Origin: Acinetobacter corruptisaponis
Lineage (GTDB): Bacteria; Pseudomonadota; Gammaproteobacteria; Pseudomonadales; Moraxellaceae
Length of the DNA stretch: 64,000 nucleotides
NCBI RefSeq assembly: GCF_030053775.1
Contig: NZ_CP125669.1
Location: 2,227,962-2,291,961 of the forward strand
Direction: 5' to 3'
Shown here piece by piece: positions 41,628 to 53,385 of this stretch (within the stretch, counting starts at the first letter, position 1; every line of letters begins with the position of its first letter). Made by a program: the position numbers and the translations under genes. The notes beneath the pieces are model-generated. The model was not told the DNA's origin and searched no databases. It was given only the letters and a program-made list of their open reading frames with translations.

Positions 41628-41656
41628 AAAATAAATTTGAAAAATGCCTAACTTAG

Positions 41657-44134
<2,478 letters not shown>

Positions 44135-44172
44135 CTAGTAATATTGATCTATTTGAAGATGAGAAAATAAAA

Positions 44173-45267
44173 TTATGGTGCAGCAAGACTGACTTGACCG
44201 TGAACAACATGGAACAATTGAAAAGGAATCGACAAATCATGTAAGTGTTTTAATACCGACGCATGGTCCAGGGTGGTCATAAAAACCTGACTTCCCAGCT
44301 GACTCAGTCGCTCAATTAAACGCTGTTGTGCGGTTACATCCAACTCTGCTGTCAGATCATCCAATAATACCACAGTTTCCTTGTTGCTCGCATGCAGCAT
44401 TGCAATTTGTGACAGTTTTAATGCCATGATTAACAACTTTTTTTGCCCACGGGACAACACATCCGCAGCATCACTGCGCAGGGCATCGCCACCCGTTTTT
44501 AAACGCAGGTCGGCACGGTGTGGACCATACTCGGTATAGCGCCGTTCCAGGTCTTTTTGATGCTGCTGCACCAAATCCTGTAGCAGTCCCTGCTCGGTAT
44601 GAAAACCTGGATTGTACTCCAGCAAAATCTCCAGATCAGGCAACAACTGTTTTAAATCTTCCTGAAAAAAATGGTTCCATTGCTCCACAATGCTGACCCG
44701 TTGTGAATGCAGAATTTCACCATAGTCGCTCAGCATCTTGTTCCATGGTTCCAAATCAGCCAAGGTCAAGTTACGCCGTGACTTGAGCAGGCTGTTCCGC
44801 TGCTTTAATGCACGTGAATAATATTGCCAGGCAAAATAGAACTCAGGTTCCACGTGGAACATCAACCAGTCCAGCAGTTGCCGCCTTGGTTTAGCCCCAT
44901 GATCAATAATATCGGTACTTTGTGGGTCAATATGCTGCAAAGGCAGCAGTTTTGCCAACTGCCCCTGCGTGGCAATGGTATCACCATTGACCTTGATCAA
45001 CTGCTCACCAGAAGCCAGCTTTTGCATGCCAATCCGTTCACTGGCGGATTGGGCAAATACAAGCGCATCATCTGCATTGTACTGAATGTAATGTTTCGGT
45101 ATATGGGTACGGAATGATCGGCCTGTCGCCAATAAATGAATGGCTTCCAGAACTGAGGTCTTTCCAGAACCATTCGCCCCGTAAAAAATATTAAACGGTT
45201 GCAACTCGCTGAGTGCAACCGCCTTTAAATTACGTACACGCTCAATGTTCAAACGCGTGATTTGCAT
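44173..45267 (-). CDS. recF: DNA replication and repair protein RecF
   Basis: 364 residues, SMC-like ATPase that loads RecA at gaps. Walker [16 protein letters not shown] near residue 30, signature [15 protein letters not shown] near 275, Walker [13 protein letters not shown]. The codons for FHVEPE (near residue 137) contain a parS-type 16-mer at 44846-44861. Lies 28 bp after dnaN. Confidence 0.96.
   Translation of the reverse strand: MQITRLNIERVRNLKAVALSELQPFNIFYGANGSGKTSVLEAIHLLATGRSFRTHIPKHYIQYNADDALVFAQSASERIGMQKLASGEQLIKVNGDTIATQGQLAKLLPLQHIDPQSTDIIDHGAKPRRQLLDWLMFHVEPEFYFAWQYYSRALKQRNSLLKSRRNLTLADLEPWNKMLSDYGEILHSQRVSIVEQWNHFFQEDLKQLLPDLEILLEYNPGFHTEQGLLQDLVQQHQKDLERRYTEYGPHRADLRLKTGGDALRSDAADVLSRGQKKLLIMALKLSQIAMLHASNKETVVLLDDLTAELDVTAQQRLIERLSQLGSQVFMTTLDHASVLKHLHDLSIPFQLFHVVHGQVSLAAP
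44846..44861. promoter_or_regulatory. parS-type ParB binding site 3 (inside recF)
   Basis: GGTTCCACGTGGAACA, 15 of 16 positions of parS, palindromic core GTTCCACGTGGAAC intact. About 3.4 kb from the origin. Confidence 0.85.
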
Positions 45268-45295
45268 GTTTTAAAACTCAAACCATCAATGGCAA

Positions 45296-46444
45296 TTAAA
45301 CCCGCATCGGCATTACGACATAGGTTTGGTCTGGATGGGCTGGGTCTTGCACCAGCACCGACTGATTGGCTTCGGTCATACTCATTTTTACATCATCACC
45401 ATCCAGCACACTCAGGACATCCAGGATATATTGTGCATTAAATGACATTTCCAGCGGCGCATCCTGATATTGAATGACCAAATCTTCACTGGCCTCATCC
45501 TGCTCAGGGTTATTGGCACGCAACTGCAAGGTATCCTGGCTAAAATTCAGGAAAACCCCTCGCAGTTTCTCATTACTCAGAATCGCCACACGTTGCAGTG
45601 ACTGTTTAAACACATCATGGGCAATCAGCACATGCTTATCACCACCTCGTGGAATCACACGGCGATAATCTGGGAACTTGCCATCAATCAGCTTGGTGGT
45701 AAAACGAACAGTGATATCACCCTGCTCCTTATCACGGCTTGGTGTATTGATGGTGACGTTCAACAATTCACGACCAATCAACAAGGTCAGCTGCTCATCC
45801 TCAATGCTAAGTAAACGCTGTAATTCACCAACCGCCTTGCGTGGCACAATGGCTTGAATTGATGCAGATGCTGTCGATGAAGCCGACACTTCACACAATG
45901 CCAAACGATGTCCATCGGTTGTGACTGTACGCAATTGATTTTGATCAATTTCCAACAATGTACCTGTCAGATAGAAACGAACATCCTGAACCGCCATGGC
46001 GAAAGAGGTTTTTTCAAACAATCTTTTTAATTCACGCTGTGTGACCTGCACCTGTGTACCCTGACTATTTTCAGTCGTCAGTAATGGATAATCCTCGGCA
46101 GGAAGCGTACCCAGAACAAAGCGGCTATTGCCTGATTTCAGGATACAACGCTGGTCTTCAGTAATTTGTAGGTCAATCAAGGCTGCTGTAGGTAGGGATT
46201 TACAAATTTCGACCAGTTTACGTGCTGGAACAGTCGTTTCGCCAGCCTGCAAACAGGCACCCTCAGCCAGCGTGGTGCTTGCCACCAGTTCAACCTCCAG
46301 ATCAGAACCCGTAATGGTTAAAGCCTGTTGAGTGGTTTGAATTTTGACATTGGAAAGAATATTCAAGGTGTGACGGCGTTCAACCGCCCCCACCACATGC
46401 GATAAAACATTGAGTAAACTTTCTTTAGCGATTTTCAAACGCAC
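45296..46444 (-). CDS. dnaN: DNA polymerase III beta sliding clamp
   Basis: 382 residues with the three-fold repeated clamp domain. Begins MRLKIAKESLLNVLSHVVGAVERR, contains KRLFEKTSFAMA and RAVIPRKAVGEL-type segments (here IVPRKAVGELQRLL) and ends TYVVMPMRV, the conserved C-terminal strand next to the partner-binding pocket. 89 bp after dnaA. Confidence 0.97.
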   Translation of the reverse strand: MRLKIAKESLLNVLSHVVGAVERRHTLNILSNVKIQTTQQALTITGSDLEVELVASTTLAEGACLQAGETTVPARKLVEICKSLPTAALIDLQITEDQRCILKSGNSRFVLGTLPAEDYPLLTTENSQGTQVQVTQRELKRLFEKTSFAMAVQDVRFYLTGTLLEIDQNQLRTVTTDGHRLALCEVSASSTASASIQAIVPRKAVGELQRLLSIEDEQLTLLIGRELLNVTINTPSRDKEQGDITVRFTTKLIDGKFPDYRRVIPRGGDKHVLIAHDVFKQSLQRVAILSNEKLRGVFLNFSQDTLQLRANNPEQDEASEDLVIQYQDAPLEMSFNAQYILDVLSVLDGDDVKMSMTEANQSVLVQDPAHPDQTYVVMPMRV

Positions 46445-46533
46445 GATTTATTCCTCTTACAACAGAAGCCGATATGAATGTTAGCAGTGTACTATGCTGC
46501 ACTTAAAAGCAGTTTGCAACTCTGAAAAATGAA

Positions 46534-47931
46534 TTAACTTTGTAAAAGACGCAGCAGGTTTTTATAGTCTTCATTAAAAATTGGGTCTTCCTCACGCAGG
46601 CTGGCCACTTTTTCACAGGCATGCATCACGGTACTGTGGTCACGTCCACCAAATGCCATGCCAATCTCAGGGAAACTATCCCCTGTCAATTCACGCGCCA
46701 GCCCCATTGCCAGCTGGCGTGGGCGTGCATAAATACGGGTACGTTTTGGTCCCACCAGTTCCTTGAGCGGAATACGGAAATATTCACTGACCACACGCTG
46801 AATGTTTTCCACACTGATGGTACGGGCACGAATTGCCAACACATCCTTCAAGGACTCACGCACCACATCCAGGTCAATGGCTGTCCCCTTGAAACGGGAA
46901 ATGGCCACCACCTTATTCAGTGCCCCCTCAAGCTCACGTACGTTGGCAACCACTTGCTGGGCAATAAACAGGGCACAGTTGCGGGGTAAATCCACACCAC
47001 TGTTTTCAGCTTTTTTCAATAGAATTTCAATACGGGTTTCAATATCGGGTGGTTCAACTCCCACCGACAATCCCCATGAAAAACGGGACACCAAACGCGG
47101 ATCCAGTTCCGTGAGTTCTTTTGGATAACGGTCTGAGGTTAAAATAATTTGTTTAGATTCATCCAACAACGCATTGAATGTATAGAAGAATTCAACAAGA
47201 CTGGCTTCTTTTCCTGCGAGTAAATGAATATCATCGACCAATAACAAATCTAAAGAGCGACAATTTTTCTTAAATTCTTCAACCTTACCTTTTTGTAGTG
47301 AACTGACAAAGTCCTGTACAAAACTTTCCGAGGTCATATACATGACACGGGCATTTGGCTTGGCTTGCAAAAGTGCATTACCCACCGCCTGCATCAAGTG
47401 GGTTTTCCCTAGGCCTGTTGGACCATATAAAAATAAAGGGTTGTGCTGAGACGCACCAAGCTGGGTCAAAACCTTGCGGCAGGTTTCCGCAGCCATCTGG
47501 TTGGAACGCCCCTCCACAAACAATGAAAAAGTGAATTGCGGGTTGAGCTGTCTTTTCTTTGATATTTTCGCAGTATTTTGACTTGGCTGGACCAAATCAG
47601 GTTCTTTCTTGATACGTGTTGGAGTGATCTGGGTATTTAAAGCGGCAGTCGTGGTTGCTGGCTGCTCACTGGAAGACAAAATGGTACCAGGACGGGAATC
47701 AACCAATATCTCAACCTGACGAACCCGCCCTTCAGACAACTGTTCCGCCAAAATTGAAATGAGTTCCAGATGATTGTCTTGAATATAGCGTGTCCAATAA
47801 GGGTTGGGTGCATATAAACGCATTACCCCATCCACTTCTTCAGCAACCAAGGGACGAATCCACATCGCAAAGACGTTATCAGAGAGCTCTTGTCGCAAGC
47901 GAGTTAAGCAGTCTGTCCAGAGCATGTGCAT
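46534..47931 (-). CDS. dnaA: Chromosomal replication initiator DnaA
   Basis: 465 residues. Domain I (residues 1-80) is the self-association domain, domain II a Pro/Thr-rich linker, domain III the AAA+ ATPase with Walker A LYGPTGLGKTHLMQAVGN, Walker B LLLVDDIHLLAGKE and the sensor motif, domain IV the DNA-binding helix with FGGRDHSTVMHAC signature. Begins the leftward operon; the origin lies directly upstream, so autoregulation by DnaA boxes is likely. Confidence 0.98.
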   Translation of the reverse strand: MHMLWTDCLTRLRQELSDNVFAMWIRPLVAEEVDGVMRLYAPNPYWTRYIQDNHLELISILAEQLSEGRVRQVEILVDSRPGTILSSSEQPATTTAALNTQITPTRIKKEPDLVQPSQNTAKISKKRQLNPQFTFSLFVEGRSNQMAAETCRKVLTQLGASQHNPLFLYGPTGLGKTHLMQAVGNALLQAKPNARVMYMTSESFVQDFVSSLQKGKVEEFKKNCRSLDLLLVDDIHLLAGKEASLVEFFYTFNALLDESKQIILTSDRYPKELTELDPRLVSRFSWGLSVGVEPPDIETRIEILLKKAENSGVDLPRNCALFIAQQVVANVRELEGALNKVVAISRFKGTAIDLDVVRESLKDVLAIRARTISVENIQRVVSEYFRIPLKELVGPKRTRIYARPRQLAMGLARELTGDSFPEIGMAFGGRDHSTVMHACEKVASLREEDPIFNEDYKNLLRLLQS

Positions 47932-48590
47932 CCCCTATCTATCCATTTTAAATTCAAAAATAAAAACCGTTACCCTCATCTCTCAAAGGGGTCGCCATTC
48001 TAACCAAGTTATCCACATCTGTCAGGACCATTTATTAGACTTTCGCTGAAAAAGACAGCACTCGTTTATAAATTTAAATTCAAAACTGCATGTGTATAAC
48101 TTTTTGCACAAGCTGTGGATAGTTTTAAGCTCAAAGTTATCCACAAACCATAAAGTTGATAAAAACATGCTTATCCACAACATAAATTTATGTTTATCCA
48201 TAAAAAAACATCAATTTCCACAGAATAAATCCACACTAATAAGAATAAATTTAAATTTTAAAATTTGAATTTACTTATAGAGTTGACCTGAATTGTGGAT
48301 AACTGAGCATATCGAAATTTAAATTCAAAATCCAAGAATTAAATTTAAATTAGGAAGTGGATTGTTGATAAGGCTGTTTGTAAGCTGTGAATATAAACGA
48401 ATACTGATATAATTTAAACAGATAGCTTGTGTATATTTTTTGTTTTCAATAAAAGCATGTAACTGCATGCAGGTTTATTGCTTCAAAACAGAACAAACAA
48501 AATGTAAAGTTTTCGATTTTTCATTGACAGCGTAAACATTGCACAATAAAATCGCGGACCTTTATAGAAAGATCATTTTGGAGTTTCGAA
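47932..48590. other. oriC: Chromosomal replication origin oriC
   Basis: The 659-bp gap between dnaA and rpmH carries DnaA boxes: TTATCCACA at 48009-48017, 48137-48145, 48171-48179, the complement TGTGGATAA at 48294-48302, TGTGGATAG at 48114-48122, and TTATCCATA at 48194-48202; weaker ones near 48215 and 48228. The sequence is strongly AT-rich, with three exact copies of TTTAAATTCAAAA (47947, 48073, 48318) and degenerate copies near 48250-48272 and 48343. This matches the dnaA-rpmH origin of pseudomonads and Acinetobacter. Confidence 0.93.
48524..48552 (+). promoter_or_regulatory. Promoter of rpmH
   Basis: TTGACA (48524-48529), 17-bp spacer, TAAAAT (48547-48552): near-consensus sigma-70 promoter driving rpmH-rnpA-yidD-yidC. 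Confidence 0.85.
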
Positions 48591-48725
48591 ATGAAACGTA
48601 CTTTCCAACCATCTGAATTAAAGCGTAAACGCGTTCATGGTTTCCGCGCTCGTATGGCTACTAAAGCAGGTCGTCAGGTTTTAGCTCGTCGTCGTGCAAA
48701 AGGTCGTCATAGCTTAACCGTTTAA
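48591..48725 (+). CDS. rpmH: 50S ribosomal protein L34
   Basis: 44 residues, [19 protein letters not shown] to ...GRHSLTV, essentially the universal L34 sequence, rich in Arg/Lys. TTGGAG lies 10 bp before the ATG. First gene right of the origin. Confidence 0.98.
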
Positions 48726-48752
48726 TACTGTTAAGCTGACCAGACTTGGGTG

Positions 48753-49148
48753 ATGTCACTTTACAGTTTCGGCACTGAATCCCGTATTCGCTGTGCTGCA
48801 GATTATAAAAGTGTGTTTGATGGTGCGCTTTTTAAAGTGCATCAGCCCCATTTCCTTTTTTTAGCAAAATTAACCGAACAGCCAAAAAGCCGTTTGGGTA
48901 TTGTTGTTGCCAAAAAAAAGGTGCGTCGTGCTCATGAAAGAAATCGGGTAAAACGTCTTGCTCGGGAGAGCTTCCGTGTACATCAGGCACAATTTAATGC
49001 TGATATCGATATTGTGGTGATGCCAAAGATGGGCATAGAGGCAATTAGCAATCAAGAATTATATCAACAATTGGATTTTGCCTGGCAAAAATTAAAACGC
49101 TTAGCCAAGAAGCATTCCAAAGTCGTTGTGACACCCCTCCAGAATTAG
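48753..49148 (+). CDS. rnpA: Ribonuclease P protein component
   Basis: 131 residues from ATG 48753 ([13 protein letters not shown]); an overlapping GTG at 48750 is possible. Family motif [22 protein letters not shown] contains the RNR helix that binds pre-tRNA leader and P RNA. Basic protein, usual length. 28 bp after rpmH. Confidence 0.95.
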   Translation: MSLYSFGTESRIRCAADYKSVFDGALFKVHQPHFLFLAKLTEQPKSRLGIVVAKKKVRRAHERNRVKRLARESFRVHQAQFNADIDIVVMPKMGIEAISNQELYQQLDFAWQKLKRLAKKHSKVVVTPLQN

Positions 49149-49157
49149 AGACCGCCA

Positions 49158-49478
49158 ATGGTAAGTTTACTGCATTGGTTGATCAGATGTTACCAAATTG
49201 CAATTAGTCCATTATTAGGTCCTCGTTGTCGCTATATTCCCACGTGCTCACAGTATGCGATTGAAGCATTGCAGACACATGGTGCGGTCAAGGGCGTATG
49301 GCTGTCGACTCAGCGGATTTGCCGTTGTCATCCCTGGGGTGGTTCAGGCTATGATCCCGTACCGCGCAAATCACTTCGTTTTATTTCGTTTCATCAAATA
49401 GATTCTCAAAAGCATCACGTTGCTGTACCCTTTCGTGATCGTTTATTCAAGCAAAATCTCTCTAACCATTTGGGATAA
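49158..49478 (+). CDS. yidD: Membrane protein insertion efficiency factor YidD
   Basis: 106 residues. [15 protein letters not shown] and [16 protein letters not shown] are the conserved cysteine and proline motifs. Membrane-associated helper of YidC. The C-terminal 35 residues after DPVPRK extend beyond most homologs (about 70-85 residues). Confidence 0.92.
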   Translation: MVSLLHWLIRCYQIAISPLLGPRCRYIPTCSQYAIEALQTHGAVKGVWLSTQRICRCHPWGGSGYDPVPRKSLRFISFHQIDSQKHHVAVPFRDRLFKQNLSNHLG

Positions 49479-49483
49479 TAGAT

Positions 49484-51241
49484 ATGCAACAATGGGCCAG
49501 ATTTGCAATTCTTGGAGCCATGTTTGTTACCGCATATTTGCTTATTTTGGCTTGGCAAAAAGACTATGGTCATGCTGCACCAGCACCGCAACAACCAGCG
49601 GCGCTGGTCAGTGCGCATGATGTGTCAGCAGATTTGCCAAATGCTCAAAATGCAACTGCGGCTTCAGACCTGCCACAAGCAAATGTGACTGCATCACAAA
49701 CCACAGAACATAGTTCTGTGAGTCAGCAACTGATTTCAGTTCAAACAGATCTTTATCATCTTTGGATCAACCCAAAAGGTGGTGATATCGTTCGTGTTGA
49801 ACTGTTAAGCCATGATGAAAGCAAGGATAGTGAAAAACCGTTCGTTATGCTGGAAAGTGACGCGAAACGTACTTATGTCGCTCAATCGGGTTTAATTGGT
49901 TTAAATGGACCAGATAGCAGCCGTAGCGGACGCCCAATGTATGATGTTGAAAAAACAGCGTATACCTTGGCTGATGCAAAAAGTGTCGTGTCCAAGGATG
50001 GCAAGACCCATCAGGTGTTGACGGTGCCATTGGTCTTTAAAACACCAGAAGGTGTGGAAGTGATCAAGTCGTTCACCTTCACACAGGGTGATTATCCAAT
50101 TACGGTAAAACATCAGGTCATTAACCGTAGCCAGCAAAACTGGCAAGGCCAAATGTTTGGTCAGTTAAAGCGTGACAATTCTGATGATCCAGGTAAATCC
50201 TCTCAGGGTATCTTCACCTTGGGAACTTATCTTGGCGGTGCCTGGGGTACACCAAATGAGCATTACAACAAGTTAAAATTCAGTAATTTTAATGATGAAA
50301 AACTGAATGTTGAGGCCAAGGGTGGCTGGGTTGCCATGGTTCAGCACTACTTTGTCAGTGCCTGGATTCCTGGAAACCTAAAACTGACCCAGGCCGATGG
50401 TCAGCCATACAACGCTAAGCTGGAGTCACGCCAGTCAGCTGATGGCATGAATATCATGGGCTTCACCTCTCCAGTGATCAATGTACCTGCGGGTACCTCA
50501 ATGGAAGTGGATGCGAAACTGTATTCTGGTCCAAAAATTCAGTCTGAACTTAAGGATTTGGCGGATGGTTTAAACCAGACTGTTGATTATGGCTGGTTAT
50601 GGCCAATTGCTAAATTATTGTTCTTGGGCTTACAGTTCTTCCATAACATCATCGGTAACTGGGGCTGGTCAATTATTTTGTTGACGATCTTGGTGAAATT
50701 GATTTTATGGCCACTTTCTTCAAAAAGTTATCGTTCGATGGCGAAAATGCGTGTGATTGCACCAGAAATGCAACGCATGAAAGAAGAATTTGGTGAAGAC
50801 CGCATGCGTTTCTCTCAGGAAATGATGGCGCTCTACAAGCGTGAACAGGTTAACCCTCTGTCTGGTTGCTTGCCATTGCTATTGCAAATGCCAATTTTCC
50901 TGGCCCTGTACTGGGTATTGATGGAATCGGTTGAACTGCGTCATGCACCTTGGTTAGGCTGGATTCAAGACTTATCAGCAATGGATCCATGGTTTATCTT
51001 GCCGTTGATCATGGGTGTGACCATGTTCGTTCAGCAAATGTTGAACCCACAACCAACTGATCCAATGCAGGCAAAAGTGTTCCGTATCATGCCAATCATG
51101 TTTACGGTATTCATGTTGTTCTTCCCTGCGGGCTTGGTGCTTTACTGGATCGTCAACAACAGTATTACCATTTTGCAACAATGGTTTATTAACAAAGGTG
51201 TCGAAAAAGACCGTCTCAACAAGGTTGAATCGAGTTCTTAA
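49484..51241 (+). CDS. yidC: Membrane protein insertase YidC
   Basis: 585 residues. N-terminal membrane helix (residues 5-22), large periplasmic beta-sandwich domain, then the conserved five-helix core from about residue 360: KLLFLGLQFFHNIIGNWGW, the hydrophilic-groove Arg in SKSYRSMAKMRVI, and MPIFLALYWVLMESVELRHAPW. Inserts membrane proteins with or without SecYEG. Five bp after yidD. Confidence 0.97.
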   Translation: MQQWARFAILGAMFVTAYLLILAWQKDYGHAAPAPQQPAALVSAHDVSADLPNAQNATAASDLPQANVTASQTTEHSSVSQQLISVQTDLYHLWINPKGGDIVRVELLSHDESKDSEKPFVMLESDAKRTYVAQSGLIGLNGPDSSRSGRPMYDVEKTAYTLADAKSVVSKDGKTHQVLTVPLVFKTPEGVEVIKSFTFTQGDYPITVKHQVINRSQQNWQGQMFGQLKRDNSDDPGKSSQGIFTLGTYLGGAWGTPNEHYNKLKFSNFNDEKLNVEAKGGWVAMVQHYFVSAWIPGNLKLTQADGQPYNAKLESRQSADGMNIMGFTSPVINVPAGTSMEVDAKLYSGPKIQSELKDLADGLNQTVDYGWLWPIAKLLFLGLQFFHNIIGNWGWSIILLTILVKLILWPLSSKSYRSMAKMRVIAPEMQRMKEEFGEDRMRFSQEMMALYKREQVNPLSGCLPLLLQMPIFLALYWVLMESVELRHAPWLGWIQDLSAMDPWFILPLIMGVTMFVQQMLNPQPTDPMQAKVFRIMPIMFTVFMLFFPAGLVLYWIVNNSITILQQWFINKGVEKDRLNKVESSS

Positions 51242-51260
51242 GTTCGAACTTTTACTGAAT

Positions 51261-51294
51261 AAATCCGCTTAAGATGGTAATCTTAGGCGGATTT
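51261..51294 (+). terminator. Terminator after yidC
   Basis: Arms AAATCCGCTTAAGA (51261-51274) and TCTTAGGCGGATTT (51281-51294) pair with one mismatch or wobble, then TTTCTTT. Confidence 0.8.
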
Positions 51295-51355
51295 TTCTTT
51301 GTCTGTATTTCAGGTTTGAATCAAGCAAACCTTTCATTTTTTAGGTGAATTCAAC

Positions 51356-52711
51356 ATGCAACATCAAACCACAATTGCTGCGATTGCTACCCCATTAGGT
51401 CGTGGTGGTGTGGGGGTGATTCGGCTCTCTGGGCCGAAAGCCTATGCGATTGCCGAGCAACTGACTCAAAAAAGTCTGCCTGCGGCTCGAATGGCTGGAT
51501 TTCGTCAGTTTTGTGATGCCGATGGCTCGGTGATGGATGAAGGCATTGTATTGTGCTTTCCGAACCCACATTCCTTTACGGGTGAAGATGTTGTGGAGTT
51601 GCAGGGACATGGCGGCCCAGTCATTCAGAATGCCCTGTTGGCACGTTTACTTGATTTGGGTGCGACAGCAGCAAAGGCAGGCGAGTTCTCCATGCGTGCC
51701 TTTGAAAATGGCAAAATGGATCTGGTGCAGGCGGAAGCGATTGCTGACTTGATTGATGCCACCTCACAGGCCGCAGCCCGTTCAGCAGTTCGTTCATTGC
51801 AGGGTGCTTTTTCAACCAAAATTAATACCGTTTTAGAAAAGCTGATTCACTTGCGTTTGCATGTTGAAGCTGCAATTGATTTTCCAGAAGAAGAAATTGA
51901 TTTCCTTGCTGACGGTAAGATTTTGGCTTTGTTGGATGATGTGCAGGACTCGGTCAAGGCAGTGCAGCAATCCGCACGCCAGGGACAGCTATTACGTGAG
52001 GGTTTGCAGGTGGTGATCGCAGGTAAGCCAAATGCGGGTAAATCCAGCCTGTTAAACGCGTTGGCGGGGCATGAGCGTGCCATTGTCACTGATATTGCGG
52101 GAACCACCCGTGATGTGTTGCATGAAAAGATTAGCCTCAATGGCTTGCCGATTACCCTAACTGATACCGCAGGCTTGCGTGAAACGGGCGATATTGTGGA
52201 ACAGGAAGGGATTCGTCGTGCGATCAAGGAAATTGAACAGGCGGATTTATTGCTGTTGGTGTATGACTTGAACCAAGCTGATGAACCGTTACAGCTTGCA
52301 CATGAATATTTTGCTGATCATCTTGAACCAAAGCGTTTACTGCTGATTGGCAATAAATGTGATTTAACAGGTCAGCAGGCGGAAATGACAGATTATCAGG
52401 GTTTTCGTCACATCAGCGTTTCAGCCAAGCAAGATAGGGGCGTTCATGCGCTTATAGATGCGATTACAGCGCATGCGGGCTTCCAGCCTGAGGAAGACAC
52501 CTTTATTGCCAGAACACGTCATTTAGACGCAATGAAGCGCACCCAGCGTTATCTATCAGAAGCTCGTGAGCAGTTGGTGGTATTTAATGCGGGTGAGCTG
52601 GTGGCAGAGTCACTGCGCTTGGCACAGAATGCCTTGGGAGAAATCACGGGTGACTTTAGTGCCGATGATCTTTTGGGTAAGATTTTTGGTTCATTCTGTA
52701 TTGGAAAGTAA
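51356..52711 (+). CDS. mnmE: tRNA modification GTPase MnmE
   Basis: 451 residues. N-terminal tetrahydrofolate-binding domain (TIAAIATPLGRGGVGVIRLSG), helical domain, and an inserted G domain with Walker A GKPNAGKSSLLNAL (near residue 222), switch DIAGTTRD, DTAGLRET and NKCD, ending in the FCIGK tail with the catalytic cysteine. Works with MnmG to modify U34 in some tRNAs; mnmG is not beside it here, unlike in pseudomonads. Confidence 0.97.
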   Translation: MQHQTTIAAIATPLGRGGVGVIRLSGPKAYAIAEQLTQKSLPAARMAGFRQFCDADGSVMDEGIVLCFPNPHSFTGEDVVELQGHGGPVIQNALLARLLDLGATAAKAGEFSMRAFENGKMDLVQAEAIADLIDATSQAAARSAVRSLQGAFSTKINTVLEKLIHLRLHVEAAIDFPEEEIDFLADGKILALLDDVQDSVKAVQQSARQGQLLREGLQVVIAGKPNAGKSSLLNALAGHERAIVTDIAGTTRDVLHEKISLNGLPITLTDTAGLRETGDIVEQEGIRRAIKEIEQADLLLLVYDLNQADEPLQLAHEYFADHLEPKRLLLIGNKCDLTGQQAEMTDYQGFRHISVSAKQDRGVHALIDAITAHAGFQPEEDTFIARTRHLDAMKRTQRYLSEAREQLVVFNAGELVAESLRLAQNALGEITGDFSADDLLGKIFGSFCIGK

Positions 52712-52902
52712 TTTAAACCTATATTTTTATTCATTTGGCAATTAAAGCTGTTCTAGGTATTAAGCTATATCGACTTAATAGTTTTATATATTTTTTTATT
52801 TAAACATACTTTAGTTGATATATAATTTATTCGATTTCATCACTGTAGAATAACATTTTGTTAATCTATTAAAAATTTAGAAGTTTATTATTAAAGAATA
52901 TT

Positions 52903-53250
52903 ATGTCATATCTACTAAATAGCCTTGCTTTTGTTGTGATTGGTGGAGTGTTGATGAATTCCTCGTATGCAATCACAGAAGTGTATAAATGTAGGGAAAA
53001 TGGCTCAATCATATATCAATCAAAGCCTTGCCAGGGTACGGGGCAAACAGTGGCGGATAAATTACAACAGGAACAGCAGGCAAAAGAGAAGAGAATCGCT
53101 GAACTGCGTGAAAAAGAAGATAGATTACAGGAGCAGTTAAAACAGCAACCAAATAAAGACATGACTCTCATTAAAAAGATGAAGCACTTTAAAAATAAGA
53201 TTTCTCGTTCGTGGGAAAATTTTAAAGATAGATTTACGGTTGATTCCTGA
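52903..53250 (+). CDS. DUF4124-like secreted protein
   Basis: 115 residues. Signal peptide MSYLLNSLAFVVIGGVLMNS ending SYA-I, then EVYKCRENGSIIYQSKPCQGTG, the two-cysteine DUF4124 pattern (YKC...G...YxxxPC), and a long charged coiled-coil-like tail rich in Glu/Lys/Gln (about residues 55-95). Function of the family unknown. The 190 bp upstream are very AT-rich and hold no gene. Confidence 0.7.
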   Translation: MSYLLNSLAFVVIGGVLMNSSYAITEVYKCRENGSIIYQSKPCQGTGQTVADKLQQEQQAKEKRIAELREKEDRLQEQLKQQPNKDMTLIKKMKHFKNKISRSWENFKDRFTVDS

Positions 53251-53343
53251 AAATATATGAATCTATATAAATAAGACCTATAATCACATGATGGGTATTA
53301 AATAACGATTATTATTTTTTATAATATAGCCAGAATTAACAAT

Positions 53344-53379
53344 GAACAGCTTAGATAAATCATGCTTATCTAAGCTGTT
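53344..53379. terminator. Bidirectional terminator before pilU
   Basis: Perfect 14-bp arms AACAGCTTAGATAA (53344-53357) / TTATCTAAGCTGTT (53366-53379); T-rich on the right. Serves the DUF4124 and PilU-like convergent genes. Confidence 0.88.
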
Positions 53380-53385
53380 TTATTT

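Noticed and set aside
47932..48590. AT-rich repeats of the origin as a CRISPR array
   Set aside because: Repeats are only 13 bp, irregularly spaced and mixed with DnaA boxes. No CRISPR-like array was seen anywhere in the window.
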